This document shows, one piece after another, positions 1-8,113 of a stretch of DNA of 64,000 nucleotides (position 1 is its first letter; the number at the start of each line of letters is the position of its first letter). Both the position numbers and the translations under genes were made by a program. Source of the DNA: Candidatus Methylophosphatis roskildensis (GTDB lineage: Bacteria > Pseudomonadota > Gammaproteobacteria > Burkholderiales > Rhodocyclaceae). The stretch is taken from contig JADJEV010000004.1 in NCBI GenBank assembly GCA_016708905.1, positions 558,001 to 622,000 of the forward strand, written 5' to 3'. The notes beneath the pieces are model-generated. The model saw only the letters and a list, made by a program, of their open reading frames with translations, had not been told where the DNA came from and did no database searches.

Positions 1-249
1 GAAGTGCTACTCGTGGAGATCCGCAGCACGACCAACGGCAATTCCGCGTTCGGCAGCGAACGGTTCCAGAAGCAGATCGAAGTGGCGCTCGGCAAGCGCG
101 TAGCGCGCGGCACGGCAGGCAGACCACGAAAGGAGACAGCGACCGACGAGCGGCAGAAGTCCTTGCTGCGAAATACCGTGGTCCGCCCACTGTTTTGCCT
201 TCGTCGCACTCCATATCAGTGTATGGCGGTTCATATGGCTGCATGCTAA
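1..249 (+). CDS. C-terminal end of a REP-associated tyrosine transposase (partial)
   Basis: This is the last 82 codons of a gene that begins before the window. The tail carries the pattern NSAFGSERFQKQIEVALGKR followed by a basic GRPRKE end. That pattern is typical of the C-terminus of IS200-like Y1 transposases of the RAYT group, which act on REP palindromes. The catalytic HUH and Tyr region would lie upstream and cannot be seen. Three REP-like palindromes occur nearby (842-909, 6812-6890, 9256-9335), which fits a RAYT. The reading continues about 35 residues beyond the usual basic end, so the true C-terminus may be altered. Confidence 0.65.
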   Translation, partial: EVLLVEIRSTTNGNSAFGSERFQKQIEVALGKRVARGTAGRPRKETATDERQKSLLRNTVVRPLFCLRRTPYQCMAVHMAAC

Positions 250-258
250 TCTACGCCG

Positions 259-498
259 ATGGCAAAAGCGCGCTTCGAGTGGGATTCGGGCAAAGATACT
301 GAAAATCAGCGAAAGCACGGAGTCTCATTCTCCCGTGCCCAATATGCATTTGCAGACCCGCGACGTGTGATTGCCCAGGACATCGCCCACAGCCAAACAG
401 AGAAGCGGTTCTACTGCTTCGGTGAAGTTGACGGCGGTGTTCTCACGGTGCGATTTATATATCGCGCCTCCGTTATCCGAATCATTGGCGCGGGCTAG
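259..498 (+). pseudogene. brnT: BrnT-type toxin (DUF497), C-terminus cut by an in-frame amber codon
   Basis: BrnT toxins are small ribonucleases with a RelE-like fold, neutralised by BrnA. The N-terminal FEWDSGKDTENQRKHGVSF stretch and the later RFYCFGEV and VRFIYR segments match the family closely. The frame stops at TAG (496-498) after IIGAG. It then continues as WRKGMAIYERENQVHR to a TGA at 547-549, which is exactly how BrnT proteins normally end, with Tyr where the TAG stands. One base change (TAC or TAT to TAG) therefore removes the last 17 residues. Full length would be 96 residues and the truncated product is 79. Either the toxin is inactivated or the base is a sequencing error. The antitoxin gene follows and overlaps the read-through tail. 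Confidence 0.8.
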
Positions 499-520
499 TG
501 GCGCAAAGGAATGGCAATCT

Positions 521-796
521 ATGAGCGCGAGAATCAAGTACACCGATGAATCTCTGGCCCAAGTTCAGGTGGTTCCCGATTTCCTTCCCTCGCCCGCAGA
601 GCTTGCGTTCCGCGAGGAGGGGGTAAAAGTCACTCTGTCGTTGAGCAAGAAGAGTATCGAGTTCTTCAAGTCCGAAGCGTCAAAGCACCACACACAATAC
701 CAGCGCATGATTCGGCGCCTTATTGATGCTTACGTTGATGCGCAAGCCCCGACACTTCGTTCACGGGGACGCCCCGACAAGCGGCGCGCCCCTTGA
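521..796 (+). CDS. brnA: BrnA-like antitoxin
   Basis: The 91-residue protein starts at ATG 521, inside the lost tail of brnT, which is the usual brnTA overlap. Its C-terminal half (VKVTLSLSKKSIEFFKSEA, then YQRMIRRLIDAYVDAQ) has the ribbon-helix-helix look of BrnA/CopG antitoxins. These bind the toxin and repress their own promoter. A frame open further upstream exists, but the homologous portion begins here. The tail is Arg/Pro rich (GRPDKRRAP). If the toxin is truly broken, this is an orphan antitoxin. The base composition is less GC-rich than the core genes of the window. Confidence 0.75.
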   Translation: MSARIKYTDESLAQVQVVPDFLPSPAELAFREEGVKVTLSLSKKSIEFFKSEASKHHTQYQRMIRRLIDAYVDAQAPTLRSRGRPDKRRAP

Positions 797-841
797 ATTG
801 CACGCGTTTGCCGGGCATGGCGCATTCCTTCAAGAGCAAGC

Positions 842-909
842 GTAGGTGAAGGGAAGCCCAACGAATTCGTGCTCCGGCGTTGGGCTTCGCTTCGCTCTGC
901 CCAACCTAC
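842..909. repeat. REP-like palindromic repeat, copy 1
   Basis: The sequence begins GTAGGT and ends CCCAACCTAC, with inner arms GAAGCCCAAC and GTTGGGCTTC. It can fold into a long imperfect hairpin. It is an inverted-orientation relative of the copies at 6812-6890 and 9256-9335. It lies in the gap between brnA and the DUF1615 gene. Such repeats are the usual substrates of RAYT transposases, and a RAYT tail sits at the window start. Confidence 0.75.
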
Positions 910-927
910 GCGAGTCGTTGCTTCCGA

Positions 928-2070
928 TCACCTGCTGTCGGCGACTGGAGAAGCGGCCACACGCGCCAGGCATCGGCGGTGCCGCTGGTCGACGCGGGTG
1001 GCGAACCATTCGGTGGTGAGCTTGCGCGTGATCTTGGGCGAGTGCAGTGTGATGCGCGGCACCACCGCGCGCGGCAGCGGTCCGCGCTCGATCCGTTCTG
1101 CCAGTTCGAACACCCGCTTGTAAAGCGTGCTGCGCTCGAACTCGGCGCTGTCGCACTGTTCGAGCGCGCTGCGGATCGCGCCGTGATTCAGGTCGATCTG
1201 CTTGCCGATCGCGCGCACCGCAAGCTCGGTACTGCCGGGACGGGTTTCGTCGCCGTCACCCGGACGAACAAGATCGCCGTCGAGATCGAGCGGAATCCCC
1301 GATGCATGACTGACCGCGCTCTGGAACGCGGCGTTGCGGCTCGCATATTGGCCGGCGTTGAAGTCGGCGAAGCGAAAGAGATGCTTGTCGTAGGCGGCCG
1401 GATAGCCGAGCAGGTGGGCGATGCCGAAGTACATGCCGCCGCGGCGCGTGAACACCTCGTGGCGGATCGAGTCGACCACCGGGTAGGGGTAGCTGTGTGT
1501 CTGCGCATGCCGTTCGGCGAAGGCGATGCTGACCTGCATCGGACCGCCGGTGCGCACCGGATTCAGACCGGCGAACAGGCGGCTTCCCATCGGCACCATG
1601 CCGATGAAGTCGTCGAAGATCAGGCTGAGTTCCTTCTCGGTCGTGACGGCGTCGATGCGTTCGCTGTAGCTCTTGCCGTTGGGCGACGAGATATGCAGCG
1701 CCAGGCGCACCGCGAGCCTGGGCACGCCCAGGCGTTCGGCGCGACGGTCGATCTCGTCCCAGGCGATGCGGGCGAGCTTGGGCACCGCAGGGTCGGCGCG
1801 GAAGGTCGACTCCTGCTCGGTCACCGCAAGCACGGCACAGATGTTCGGCGGGCTCGGCGTGATGCCCAGTGCTGCGAGCGCGGCGTAGATGTCGACCGCC
1901 CATCCCGCGCGGTCGGCGGTGTTGCCGGGCAGCAGGCTGACGATCTGCGCTCGCACGTCGGCCGGCCGCGGCGGCGACGGCTCGCGCGGGCGCTCGTCGG
2001 TGGCACAGCCGGCAAGTGCGGCGACGCTCAGAATGGCCAGCCAGGTGCCGGCACGGTAGGTGAATGGCAT
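928..2070 (-). CDS. DUF1615 family lipoprotein
   Basis: The 380-residue protein starts with a short basic-hydrophobic signal and a lipobox (LAGC, Cys near residue 22), so it should be a lipoprotein of the outer membrane or periplasm. The body matches the DUF1615 family by its length and by segments such as AVTEQESTFRADP and RRGGMYFGIAHLLGYPAAYD. Glu and the surrounding residues in the first segment recall lysozyme-like folds, but no enzymatic role is established for the family. The frameshifted CYTH-CHAD gene lies 15 bp upstream on the same strand, so the two may be co-transcribed. Confidence 0.8.
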   Translation of the reverse strand: MPFTYRAGTWLAILSVAALAGCATDERPREPSPPRPADVRAQIVSLLPGNTADRAGWAVDIYAALAALGITPSPPNICAVLAVTEQESTFRADPAVPKLARIAWDEIDRRAERLGVPRLAVRLALHISSPNGKSYSERIDAVTTEKELSLIFDDFIGMVPMGSRLFAGLNPVRTGGPMQVSIAFAERHAQTHSYPYPVVDSIRHEVFTRRGGMYFGIAHLLGYPAAYDKHLFRFADFNAGQYASRNAAFQSAVSHASGIPLDLDGDLVRPGDGDETRPGSTELAVRAIGKQIDLNHGAIRSALEQCDSAEFERSTLYKRVFELAERIERGPLPRAVVPRITLHSPKITRKLTTEWFATRVDQRHRRCLARVAASPVADSR

Positions 2071-2085
2071 GGAGAACGACAGGCT

Positions 2086-3632
2086 TCAGCGCTTTCGATT
2101 CGGTTTCCAGTCGCGTGCCAGATCCTTCCAGCGGATGCGGCGAACCTTATCTGCAACCGCGCGGTCGCGCCAGGCGGCGAGGTGGTGGCCGCCGACGAAG
2201 GCGATCGCCGCCCGGGTATGCGGATGCTCGGTCGCCAGCGATTCGATCAGCGGCCCCGAGACGCTGAGGTCGTTCAGGATGCCAAGCGAGGTCTGCAAGG
2301 AAACGATTTTGCGCAAGCGCAGTGCGCCGGGCGCACGCACCAGTGGGCCGACGAACTCCATGGCATAGCGCAGGCGCTTGAGCCGCAGCCGGAGTTCGTG
2401 CAGGCGGGGATCTCGCCCGTCCCGGCGACCGCGGCAGCACGTGCGACGCGTCGGCCGAGACGCTTGAGCTGAGCGGCGGCGAAGTCGGCCAGTGGTGGTG
2501 CCGACCGCGCGTTGGTCGGTGCCACGGCCGCCTCGGATGTCGGAGCCGGCGTCAGGAACGCCCTCATCAGCGAAATTACCAGCAGTCCGAAAGCGGGATT
2601 TCGCAGACTCGCGCGCATCTGCGCATGAACCGCATCGCGGCGAGCCTGCGCCGCGGCGACCAGTTCGCCGAGGCCGGGGTAGTCGGGTGCGAGCCGGGCG
2701 ACCGGCAGCAGAACGTCGCTCAGCAAAACGTCCCACTCGCGCGCCCTGCCGGCGATCGCCGCCAGGGCGCGCAGTTGCGGCTGCCAGCCTGCAGCGTTGT
2801 CCACGTGCAAGGCCGGTTCGAACAGCTTGATCGCCGAGCGCAGGCGACGGCTGCCGACGCGCAGTTGATGGGCATATTCCGGGTCGTCCGAATCGAGCGC
2901 GCCGAGCAGGTTGGCGGCAATCTGCGCCAGGCATTCGCCGGCGATGGTGCGCAATGCCTGCTCGCAGCCCGCAGCGGAATCGAACGGCGGGTGACGCGCA
3001 TGGCGAGGCGCCAGCGCCGGCTCGCCGGAAAACAGGGCATAGCCGCGGGTGGCCTTGCTGCGTTCGTCCGGATAGAGCGGATGATGCCGCGCCAGGGCGC
3101 AGCCAAACGACAGCAACTGCGCCGCCGTGGCGGTCTGTGACTCCAGCTCGACCTCGGCGATCGGCAGGTTCGCATCGCCCGCATCGATGGTTCCGCGATC
3201 GAGCGCGACCTCGATTCGACAGCCGGGTTCGGGCTCGACGACCCAGGTCTCGCGCCGAAAGTCGGTGGCGAACACCGGGGCCAGGCGCTGCTGGTGCCGC
3301 TCCAGCAATCGACGCAGCGCCGGATCGTCGATTGCCGAGAAATCGAAATGTCCGAGGAAGCGTTGTTCCCATTCCGGCCGGGTCGACAGACCGCCCTCGA
3401 CGACGCCGGCCCGCTTGACGGTTTGCAGCCAGGTGCGGGCGGACTTGCGAACGCGCACCGCGATGCCGCGCCGCCGAAGCAACAGCTCGGGGGTGTCGAA
3501 ATACCGATTGAATAATCGTGCCGAGCCGTGATGCAGCGGCCGGGCAAGCAGGGCGTCACGGCGAAAGGCGGCGATCGCGCCAACCGGTATCGCGAGTTTG
3601 AGTTCGAGTTCTGTGTTGGTGTCGGTGTTCAT
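2086..3632 (-). pseudogene. CYTH-CHAD domain protein, interrupted by a frameshift
   Basis: The N-terminal part (from ATG 3632) is a CYTH triphosphate tunnel domain with the ExExK signature (ELELK, residues 8-12). It is followed by a CHAD domain, an alpha-helical domain that binds polyphosphate (YAHQLRVGSRRLRSAIKLFE). Near 2415-2428 the reading frame must step back by one base. Only then does the conserved second CHAD motif HELRLRLKRLRYAMEF appear, in another frame that ends at 2086. This fits loss of a single base. No slippery heptamer is seen, so a mutation or sequence error is likelier than programmed frameshifting. Intact, the protein would have about 515 residues. CYTH-CHAD proteins are thought to act on polyphosphate or organic triphosphates. 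Confidence 0.8.
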
Positions 3633-3779
3633 GTCCGGTCAGCGGATTTTACACAGCTTGACCCCCTGCCGCGCCGAGCTTGGTCTTTGAATTATTACGG
3701 TTTTGTTGCAATTGGGTGACGGACTGGCAGGGCAGGGCCCGTGAAGGCGCGGCCGCGCGGCAGGTCAATTCACCGGTTC

Positions 3780-4241
3780 TCAGTCGCCGTCTGCCAGTTC
3801 GGCCGTGATCGAGGCCTTGAGGACCGACTGGCGAACACCGCCGCGTTCTCGCGTTGAAATCCACCACAGCGCGCCCTTCTTGAACGACAGGTCGGCAGCT
3901 TTTCCGGTCAACAGGAACGACGCCGTCTGACCCAGCGTCGGCTGATGGCCGACCACCAGCACCGCTCCGCCGGCTTCCGGCCACCCCGCCGCAGTCAGCA
4001 GGCTGCGGAAATCGGCCGCGGTACCGACCTTCGGCGTGATCTCGAACTCGCGCGTGAACAAGCGCGCAGTCTGCAGCGCGCGCTTGGCCGGGCTGACAAT
4101 GATGCGCAGATCCTTCGGGCGACGTTCCGCGAGCCATTCCGCGATCGATTCGGCCTGCCGCCGACCGCGCGTCGTGAGTTCCCGCTGCTCGTCCGGCAAG
4201 CCATCCACGGCTTCGGCATGACGCCACAACAACAGGTCCAT
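3780..4241 (-). CDS. sixA: SixA-type phosphohistidine phosphatase
   Basis: The 153-residue protein belongs to the histidine phosphatase (phosphoglycerate mutase-like) superfamily. The phospho-acceptor motif RHAEA is at residues 7-11, the second Arg lies in SPAKRALQTA, and the second catalytic His is in VVGHQPTLG. Its small size and lack of other domains fit SixA, which dephosphorylates phosphohistidine in phosphorelay or PTS proteins. It stands near the CYTH-CHAD gene, a neighbourhood seen in other proteobacteria, although a functional link is not proven. Confidence 0.85.
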   Translation of the reverse strand: MDLLLWRHAEAVDGLPDEQRELTTRGRRQAESIAEWLAERRPKDLRIIVSPAKRALQTARLFTREFEITPKVGTAADFRSLLTAAGWPEAGGAVLVVGHQPTLGQTASFLLTGKAADLSFKKGALWWISTRERGGVRQSVLKASITAELADGD

Positions 4242-4331
4242 CTATGTTTCTCCAGGACGGAATGCAAGACCTGTGATTGTGCCGCAAAGCCGGTGTGCCG
4301 GTCACCGGGTGCTGTCGTCGCCAGGCCGCCC

Positions 4332-4361
4332 AAAAAAGCAAAGGGCGGCTCGCGCCGCCCC
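4332..4361 (-). terminator. Rho-independent terminator after the Cache gene
   Basis: On the minus strand a seven-base stem (GGGCGGC with GCCGCCC, loop of four) is followed by TTTGCTTTTTT. It lies about 20 bp after the stop codon of the Cache-domain gene and before sixA. Confidence 0.8.
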
Positions 4362-4380
4362 GTCTCCCCGAGCAATTGCC

Positions 4381-5250
4381 CTATCTCGTGTAGTACCCGA
4401 CGCCGAGCATGTACTTGTCCACCTTCTGCACCATGCTGTGCTTGGTCTCGACCCGGTTGGTGACCGGGTTGCGCCAGACGTATCCGACTTCGCCGGACCC
4501 CTTGACCTTAACGACGGCGAGCATCTCCTTGATGATCTCCTTGCCCTGCGCATCGCGCAGTTCCGCCGCCGGCTTGCCGACCAGGCTGGGCGCGGCACCG
4601 TGTGCGTGGAACATCGCGTCGTCGATCCCGACCGCGAACACGTACAGATCGTCATGCACGAATTCCCCCTTCGGGTCATTGAAGGCGGCGAACGCATCGG
4701 TGCCTTTCTTCTTCAGCGTTTCCACCGCCTCTTCGAGCATGCCCTTTGCCTCCTGCGGCGAACTGCGGGGCAGGTAGTAGCCGGCAGCGATGATCGCGTC
4801 GCCGACCTTGCGATACAAGGTGGTCTTCGCCTCCACCTTGGCGATCTTCTGGTTGAGCCACTGGTAGTCGATCACGCCCGCGCCCTGGGTTTTCGCGGTG
4901 TCGAGCAAGTCGCGCATGAACATCTTGCCCGATGCATCGCGCAAGCGATTGACATCCTGGCCGATCAGCAGCGCGGACGATCCGCCGCTCGCCAGCATCT
5001 TGCCGGCGGTACTGACCACGAAAATGTAGTACTCGCCATCGACGAAGTCGCCGCCGGCAGTGAACTCGGGCAGGGCCTTGTCACCCTTTTCCTTGTAGTA
5101 GGCCACCGCCTTGTCGAGCAAGGCCTGGGCGCGCTTGGCCTCGCTACGCTCGCCGATGTTTTCATGCCGGGGCATATCCGCCCAGGCCGGATGCACGATC
5201 AAGCCGCCCAGCAGGGCCGCGGCGATCAGTCCAGTGCGCAACGATTTCAT
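4381..5250 (-). CDS. Periplasmic double Cache-domain protein
   Basis: The chosen ATG at 5250 follows a GGAG ribosome site at seven bases and opens a clean signal peptide (MKSLRTGLIAAALLGG, cleaved after AWA). The mature part contains two similar modules of about 120 residues. Each has a helical start with KAVAYYKEKG or EAVETLKKKG, then GEYYIFVVS or HDDLYVFAVG, and ends in YQW or YVW. This is the layout of single-Cache (small-molecule sensing) domains. No transmembrane segment or signalling domain follows, so the product is a free periplasmic binding protein. The ligand is unknown. It has its own terminator downstream. Confidence 0.8.
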   Translation of the reverse strand: MKSLRTGLIAAALLGGLIVHPAWADMPRHENIGERSEAKRAQALLDKAVAYYKEKGDKALPEFTAGGDFVDGEYYIFVVSTAGKMLASGGSSALLIGQDVNRLRDASGKMFMRDLLDTAKTQGAGVIDYQWLNQKIAKVEAKTTLYRKVGDAIIAAGYYLPRSSPQEAKGMLEEAVETLKKKGTDAFAAFNDPKGEFVHDDLYVFAVGIDDAMFHAHGAAPSLVGKPAAELRDAQGKEIIKEMLAVVKVKGSGEVGYVWRNPVTNRVETKHSMVQKVDKYMLGVGYYTR

Positions 5251-5504
5251 GTCGATTCTCCGCAAGGTAGGGGTTCGAGTGGCGAGCATTCTAGCAGCCT
5301 GTCGGGCAAGTGCACGCATCTCGTGCGCCGTTGGCCGGGCTCGCAGGCCGGGTCGGCTTTGGCGGCGCGCGACGTCCATGGATGCCCGGCCTCACCCTGG
5401 CCGACATATACCTCCGATTTCCGCAGACACGAGGCGAGGCGATTCCTGGCGGTGCGCCAGAGCGGAAGACGTCAGACGATCCGAGCTGCCTCGTCAAACG
5501 GTTT

Positions 5505-6257
5505 CTACCTGAAGGCACCGAGCGCGCTGACGATGATGTATGTGCCCAATGTCAGCAGGGAGACGAAGAACACCGTGCGGAACACCTGCTCCGACAAGTG
5601 TTGCCGGACATGCCGACCGAAGACCATGCCGACGATCGCCGGGACCAGGGCGGCGAGCGAGAGCGTCCCGGTCCGGACGGTCAGAAAGCTGCCTTGATGC
5701 AATGCGAATCCCAGGGCCAGCGTGGAGACGGTAAACAGCATTCCCATCGCCTGGATCAGCGAATCCCGCGGCAGGCCGATCGACTGCAGAAACATCACGC
5801 CCGGCACGAGGAAGGATCCCGTCATCCCCGTCAGGACGCCATTCGCCGACCCGATCAACGCGCCGGCCCAGACCTCGTGGCGCTTCGCGATGCTGAATCG
5901 GAGCCCGCCCAGGTTGACTGCCGCGTAAACCGCCACGAGCAGGCCAAGCAGCGCGGAAAGCAATGACAGATCGACCCGCGTCAGCGCAGCGGCGCCCAGC
6001 CATACCGTTGCCGTAGCCATCAGAAGAAACGGCCACAGCCGGCGCACGATGACGCTGCAATTGCCCCCGGCCAGCGCTTGTCACAGGTCCGTGACCAACG
6101 ATGGCGCCAGGATCAGTGCCATCGCGCTCGGCAGATCGATCGCCACCGTCAGCAAGGCGAGGCTGACCGTCGGGAGCCCCAGGCCGATAACGCCCTTGAC
6201 CGTTCCGGCGATCAGAAAGGTTCCGGCTACCGTGACGAGGGTGGCGCCGTCGAACAA
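5505..6257 (-). pseudogene. TauE/SafE family permease, broken by an in-frame opal codon
   Basis: TauE/SafE proteins are membrane exporters or transporters linked to sulfite and organosulfur compounds. Starting from a possible TTG at 6257, the frame reads GTVKGVIGLGLPTVSLALL, a hallmark N-terminal segment. It reaches TGA at 6081-6083 where the family has Trp in a VTNVWQA-like motif. The same frame then continues QALAGG through RRLWPFLL and a second repeat containing GMTGSFLVPGVMFLQS to the stop at 5505. A single TGG to TGA change explains the break. The downstream part alone (from GTG 6047, 180 residues) would lack the first half of the transporter. The start codon is uncertain. Confidence 0.75.
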
Positions 6258-6338
6258 GACCGCCGCTCTATCCGCGCCGCATCACGCCGAGCCGGCAAGA
6301 CGACCATCGGTCATCGCCGCTACCCACACCTGCGCGTG

Positions 6339-6626
6339 CTATTCGTGCGCGATCGGCGTGTCGGTGAACAGATAGTCCTTCAGTTCCTTCGAGAAGGCCG
6401 GATCGCTGCGGCGTATCCATTCCAGCACCATCGAAGCGTGCTCCTTCTCCTCGTCGCGATTGTGTTCGAGTATGGCCTTCAGCGCCGGATCCTTGCAGGC
6501 ATCGGCGCGCTGGTTGTACCAGTCCACGGCCTCCAGTTCCTCCATCAGCGAAACGATGGCCCGGTGCATGTCGCGCACCTCATCCGAAAGCTCCGCGACC
6601 GGTTCGTGGTATCCGACACTCGCCAT
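6339..6626 (-). CDS. Encapsulated ferritin-like protein (EncFtn family)
   Basis: The 95-residue protein starts at ATG 6626 behind GAGGAAA. It matches the encapsulin cargo ferritins, which form an open decamer with ferroxidase sites at subunit interfaces. The ferroxidase Glu lies in MEELEAVDWY and the Glu and His in DEEKEHASMVLEW. The protein ends soon after YLFTDTPIAHE at a TAG, where cargo EncFtn proteins usually continue with a linker and a short targeting peptide. No encapsulin shell gene is in the window. Reading through the TAG would add 18 residues ending DGRLAGSA, only weakly like a targeting peptide. Function as an iron oxidase is inferred from the family. Confidence 0.85.
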   Translation of the reverse strand: MASVGYHEPVAELSDEVRDMHRAIVSLMEELEAVDWYNQRADACKDPALKAILEHNRDEEKEHASMVLEWIRRSDPAFSKELKDYLFTDTPIAHE

Positions 6627-7065
6627 GATGATTTCCTCACTGTTGATGGGTATTGCCCGAAACCCCGGAAGCCGCGGCGCTGCACGCTGACGCGAAGGAC
6701 GCCCGCGCGGGCAGGGGCTTCGACGCAATGATTCTACTCGCCCGCAACCCGCATTCGGCTGCGCTCCGCGGCAAGCACCGCCGCAACCCGCATGGAATGG
6801 CGCGTAGAGTGGTAGGTTGGGCTGAGCCTGGCGAAGCCCAACATCGCGCGGAGAATACTCCGTTGGGCTTCCTGCGTCAGCCCAACCTACCCGCTTGCTG
6901 AACGATGGGGAGCGGGACACCATCAACGTGGATGCGTGCGCGCCGGGGCATGGTGAGAACGGTCCAGCAGAATTATTCGAGACTGGCCCCTTTAATTCCC
7001 GTTTCCCTACCGCCATAAGAATCAATCAGTTTCCTTGCGTTCCGGGGGATTCCATACAGGAAGGG
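6627..7065. other. Gene-free stretch with dispersed repeats
   Basis: I see no coding region here. The stretch contains a sequence around 6783-6803 that recurs in exact reverse complement at 20798-20818, then the REP-like palindrome listed separately, then sequence without recognisable features up to the stop of the DUF262 gene. Confidence 0.5.
6812..6890. repeat. REP-like palindromic repeat, copy 2
   Basis: The ends GTAGGTTGGGCTGA and TCAGCCCAACCTAC are perfect reverse complements, and the inner arms GAAGCCCAAC and GTTGGGCTTC pair as well. The central part resembles copy 3 (9256-9335) in the same orientation. Together the two copies bracket the nucleotidyltransferase-DUF262 pair. Confidence 0.85.
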
Positions 7066-8109
7066 TTAGCCGTCTGCCGGGAAGACCGAGAGGAGCTTGT
7101 TGTCGAGTGCAACCTCTCGAGCCTTTCGACTTCCAAGGTCGGACGCGGCGCGCTCTACGTTCTTCACATAGGCCTGTATATCCGCGTCGGCCGAGCTCGT
7201 ATCGACCTCCTCGCTGATCACGGCATCGACTGTGCTGGCAATCTCAAGCAGCACTTCAGATGTCGATTTGCGCGCTTCAGCGGCGAGTGGGAGCGCTGCT
7301 GCATGTCGCGCGAGTTTGAGGAAGAGTGTGTAGAAGTCAGACTTTTTCCTCCACCGGGTCTTTGCGAGGTCCGGAAGGAGTTGCTCGATCTCGCCAACGA
7401 CTTTCACGAAGATGCCCCTTAGGTGTTGCGCCTCCTCAAAGTTGGTCTCGTACTGCTGATAGAACTCTTCAAGGTTCCTCTTCTTGTTTTGAAGTCCATT
7501 CAAGACGGCCACGGACAGCTCGCTTACATACTCGACATCCAGCATTCGCCTGCGGTCATTGGCGGAAAAGAGACCAGCATTGCTCCAAAATTCAAGATCG
7601 GCTAGCTCTTCCATTAGCTTGATGAAAGGACCCCAGTAGGTCGCGTGACGCAGCTCCTGTAGGTTCAGCGTGACGGTGTTTCGGTTGATGCGCTGAAAGA
7701 TCGCCCGCAGTTCCTCATCGGGCATTTCCGGGAGCAGGCGGACTATGAAGTTGTACTCGAATACCTTCTTTCGATCGTCTGGCGAGAGATCGTCAAAGGA
7801 CAAACCAGCCCAATGTGGGCTTTCGTCATCAAGCTCGTACTCACCGGCCAGGAAGGATAGAACGGCACGGATTCGCTGCTGCCCATCGACCACTACGTGC
7901 TTCTGATCTCCGCTGGCGTCGGTCAACTCCTGCATGTAGAGCTCGGGAATCGGATACTCAAGAAGGATGGTGTCGATTAGAGCACTCTTCTGACGGTCGG
8001 ACCATACAGGATTGCGTTGGAACGGCGCCTTGATGACGACGTCGCCCGCCTCGTAGGTCTTCTTGAACCAAACAACGGTTCTTTGTGTTGTATTCAGGTA
8101 GCGTTGCAT
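7066..8109 (-). CDS. DUF262 (GmrSD N-terminal-like) domain protein
   Basis: The 347-residue protein carries the ParB/Srx-like DUF262 fold. FQRNPVW is at residues 30-36 and the signature DGQQR at residues 75-79, in the position of the nucleotide-hydrolysing site of GmrS/SspE/BrxU-type proteins. The segment IFQRINRNTVTLNLQELRHA is also typical. The C-terminal 150 residues are helical, and I see no HNH (DUF1524) nuclease domain. This makes it a DUF262-only protein. Its start is four bases after the stop of the nucleotidyltransferase gene, so the two form an operon. Base composition is well below that of the core: by my count 25 of 60 bases in 7441-7500 are G or C. A role in phage defence is plausible but inferred. 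Confidence 0.8.
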   Translation of the reverse strand: MQRYLNTTQRTVVWFKKTYEAGDVVIKAPFQRNPVWSDRQKSALIDTILLEYPIPELYMQELTDASGDQKHVVVDGQQRIRAVLSFLAGEYELDDESPHWAGLSFDDLSPDDRKKVFEYNFIVRLLPEMPDEELRAIFQRINRNTVTLNLQELRHATYWGPFIKLMEELADLEFWSNAGLFSANDRRRMLDVEYVSELSVAVLNGLQNKKRNLEEFYQQYETNFEEAQHLRGIFVKVVGEIEQLLPDLAKTRWRKKSDFYTLFLKLARHAAALPLAAEARKSTSEVLLEIASTVDAVISEEVDTSSADADIQAYVKNVERAASDLGSRKAREVALDNKLLSVFPADG

Positions 8110-8113
8110 TGTG

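Noticed and set aside
2411..2430. Programmed frameshift in the CYTH-CHAD gene
   Set aside because: There is no X-XXY-YYZ heptamer at the switch, and CYTH-CHAD proteins are not known to use frameshifting.
880..2472. Long plus-strand open frame of about 530 codons
   Set aside because: It is antisense to the DUF1615 and CYTH-CHAD genes, has Arg/Ala/Gly-biased codons typical of high-GC shadow frames, and matches no family.
6081..6083. TGA recoding as Trp or selenocysteine in the TauE/SafE gene
   Set aside because: No selenocysteine element is visible, and TGA is used as a normal stop in many genes here (for example trmD's upstream neighbour rimM and sseA's neighbour). A nonsense change is simpler.
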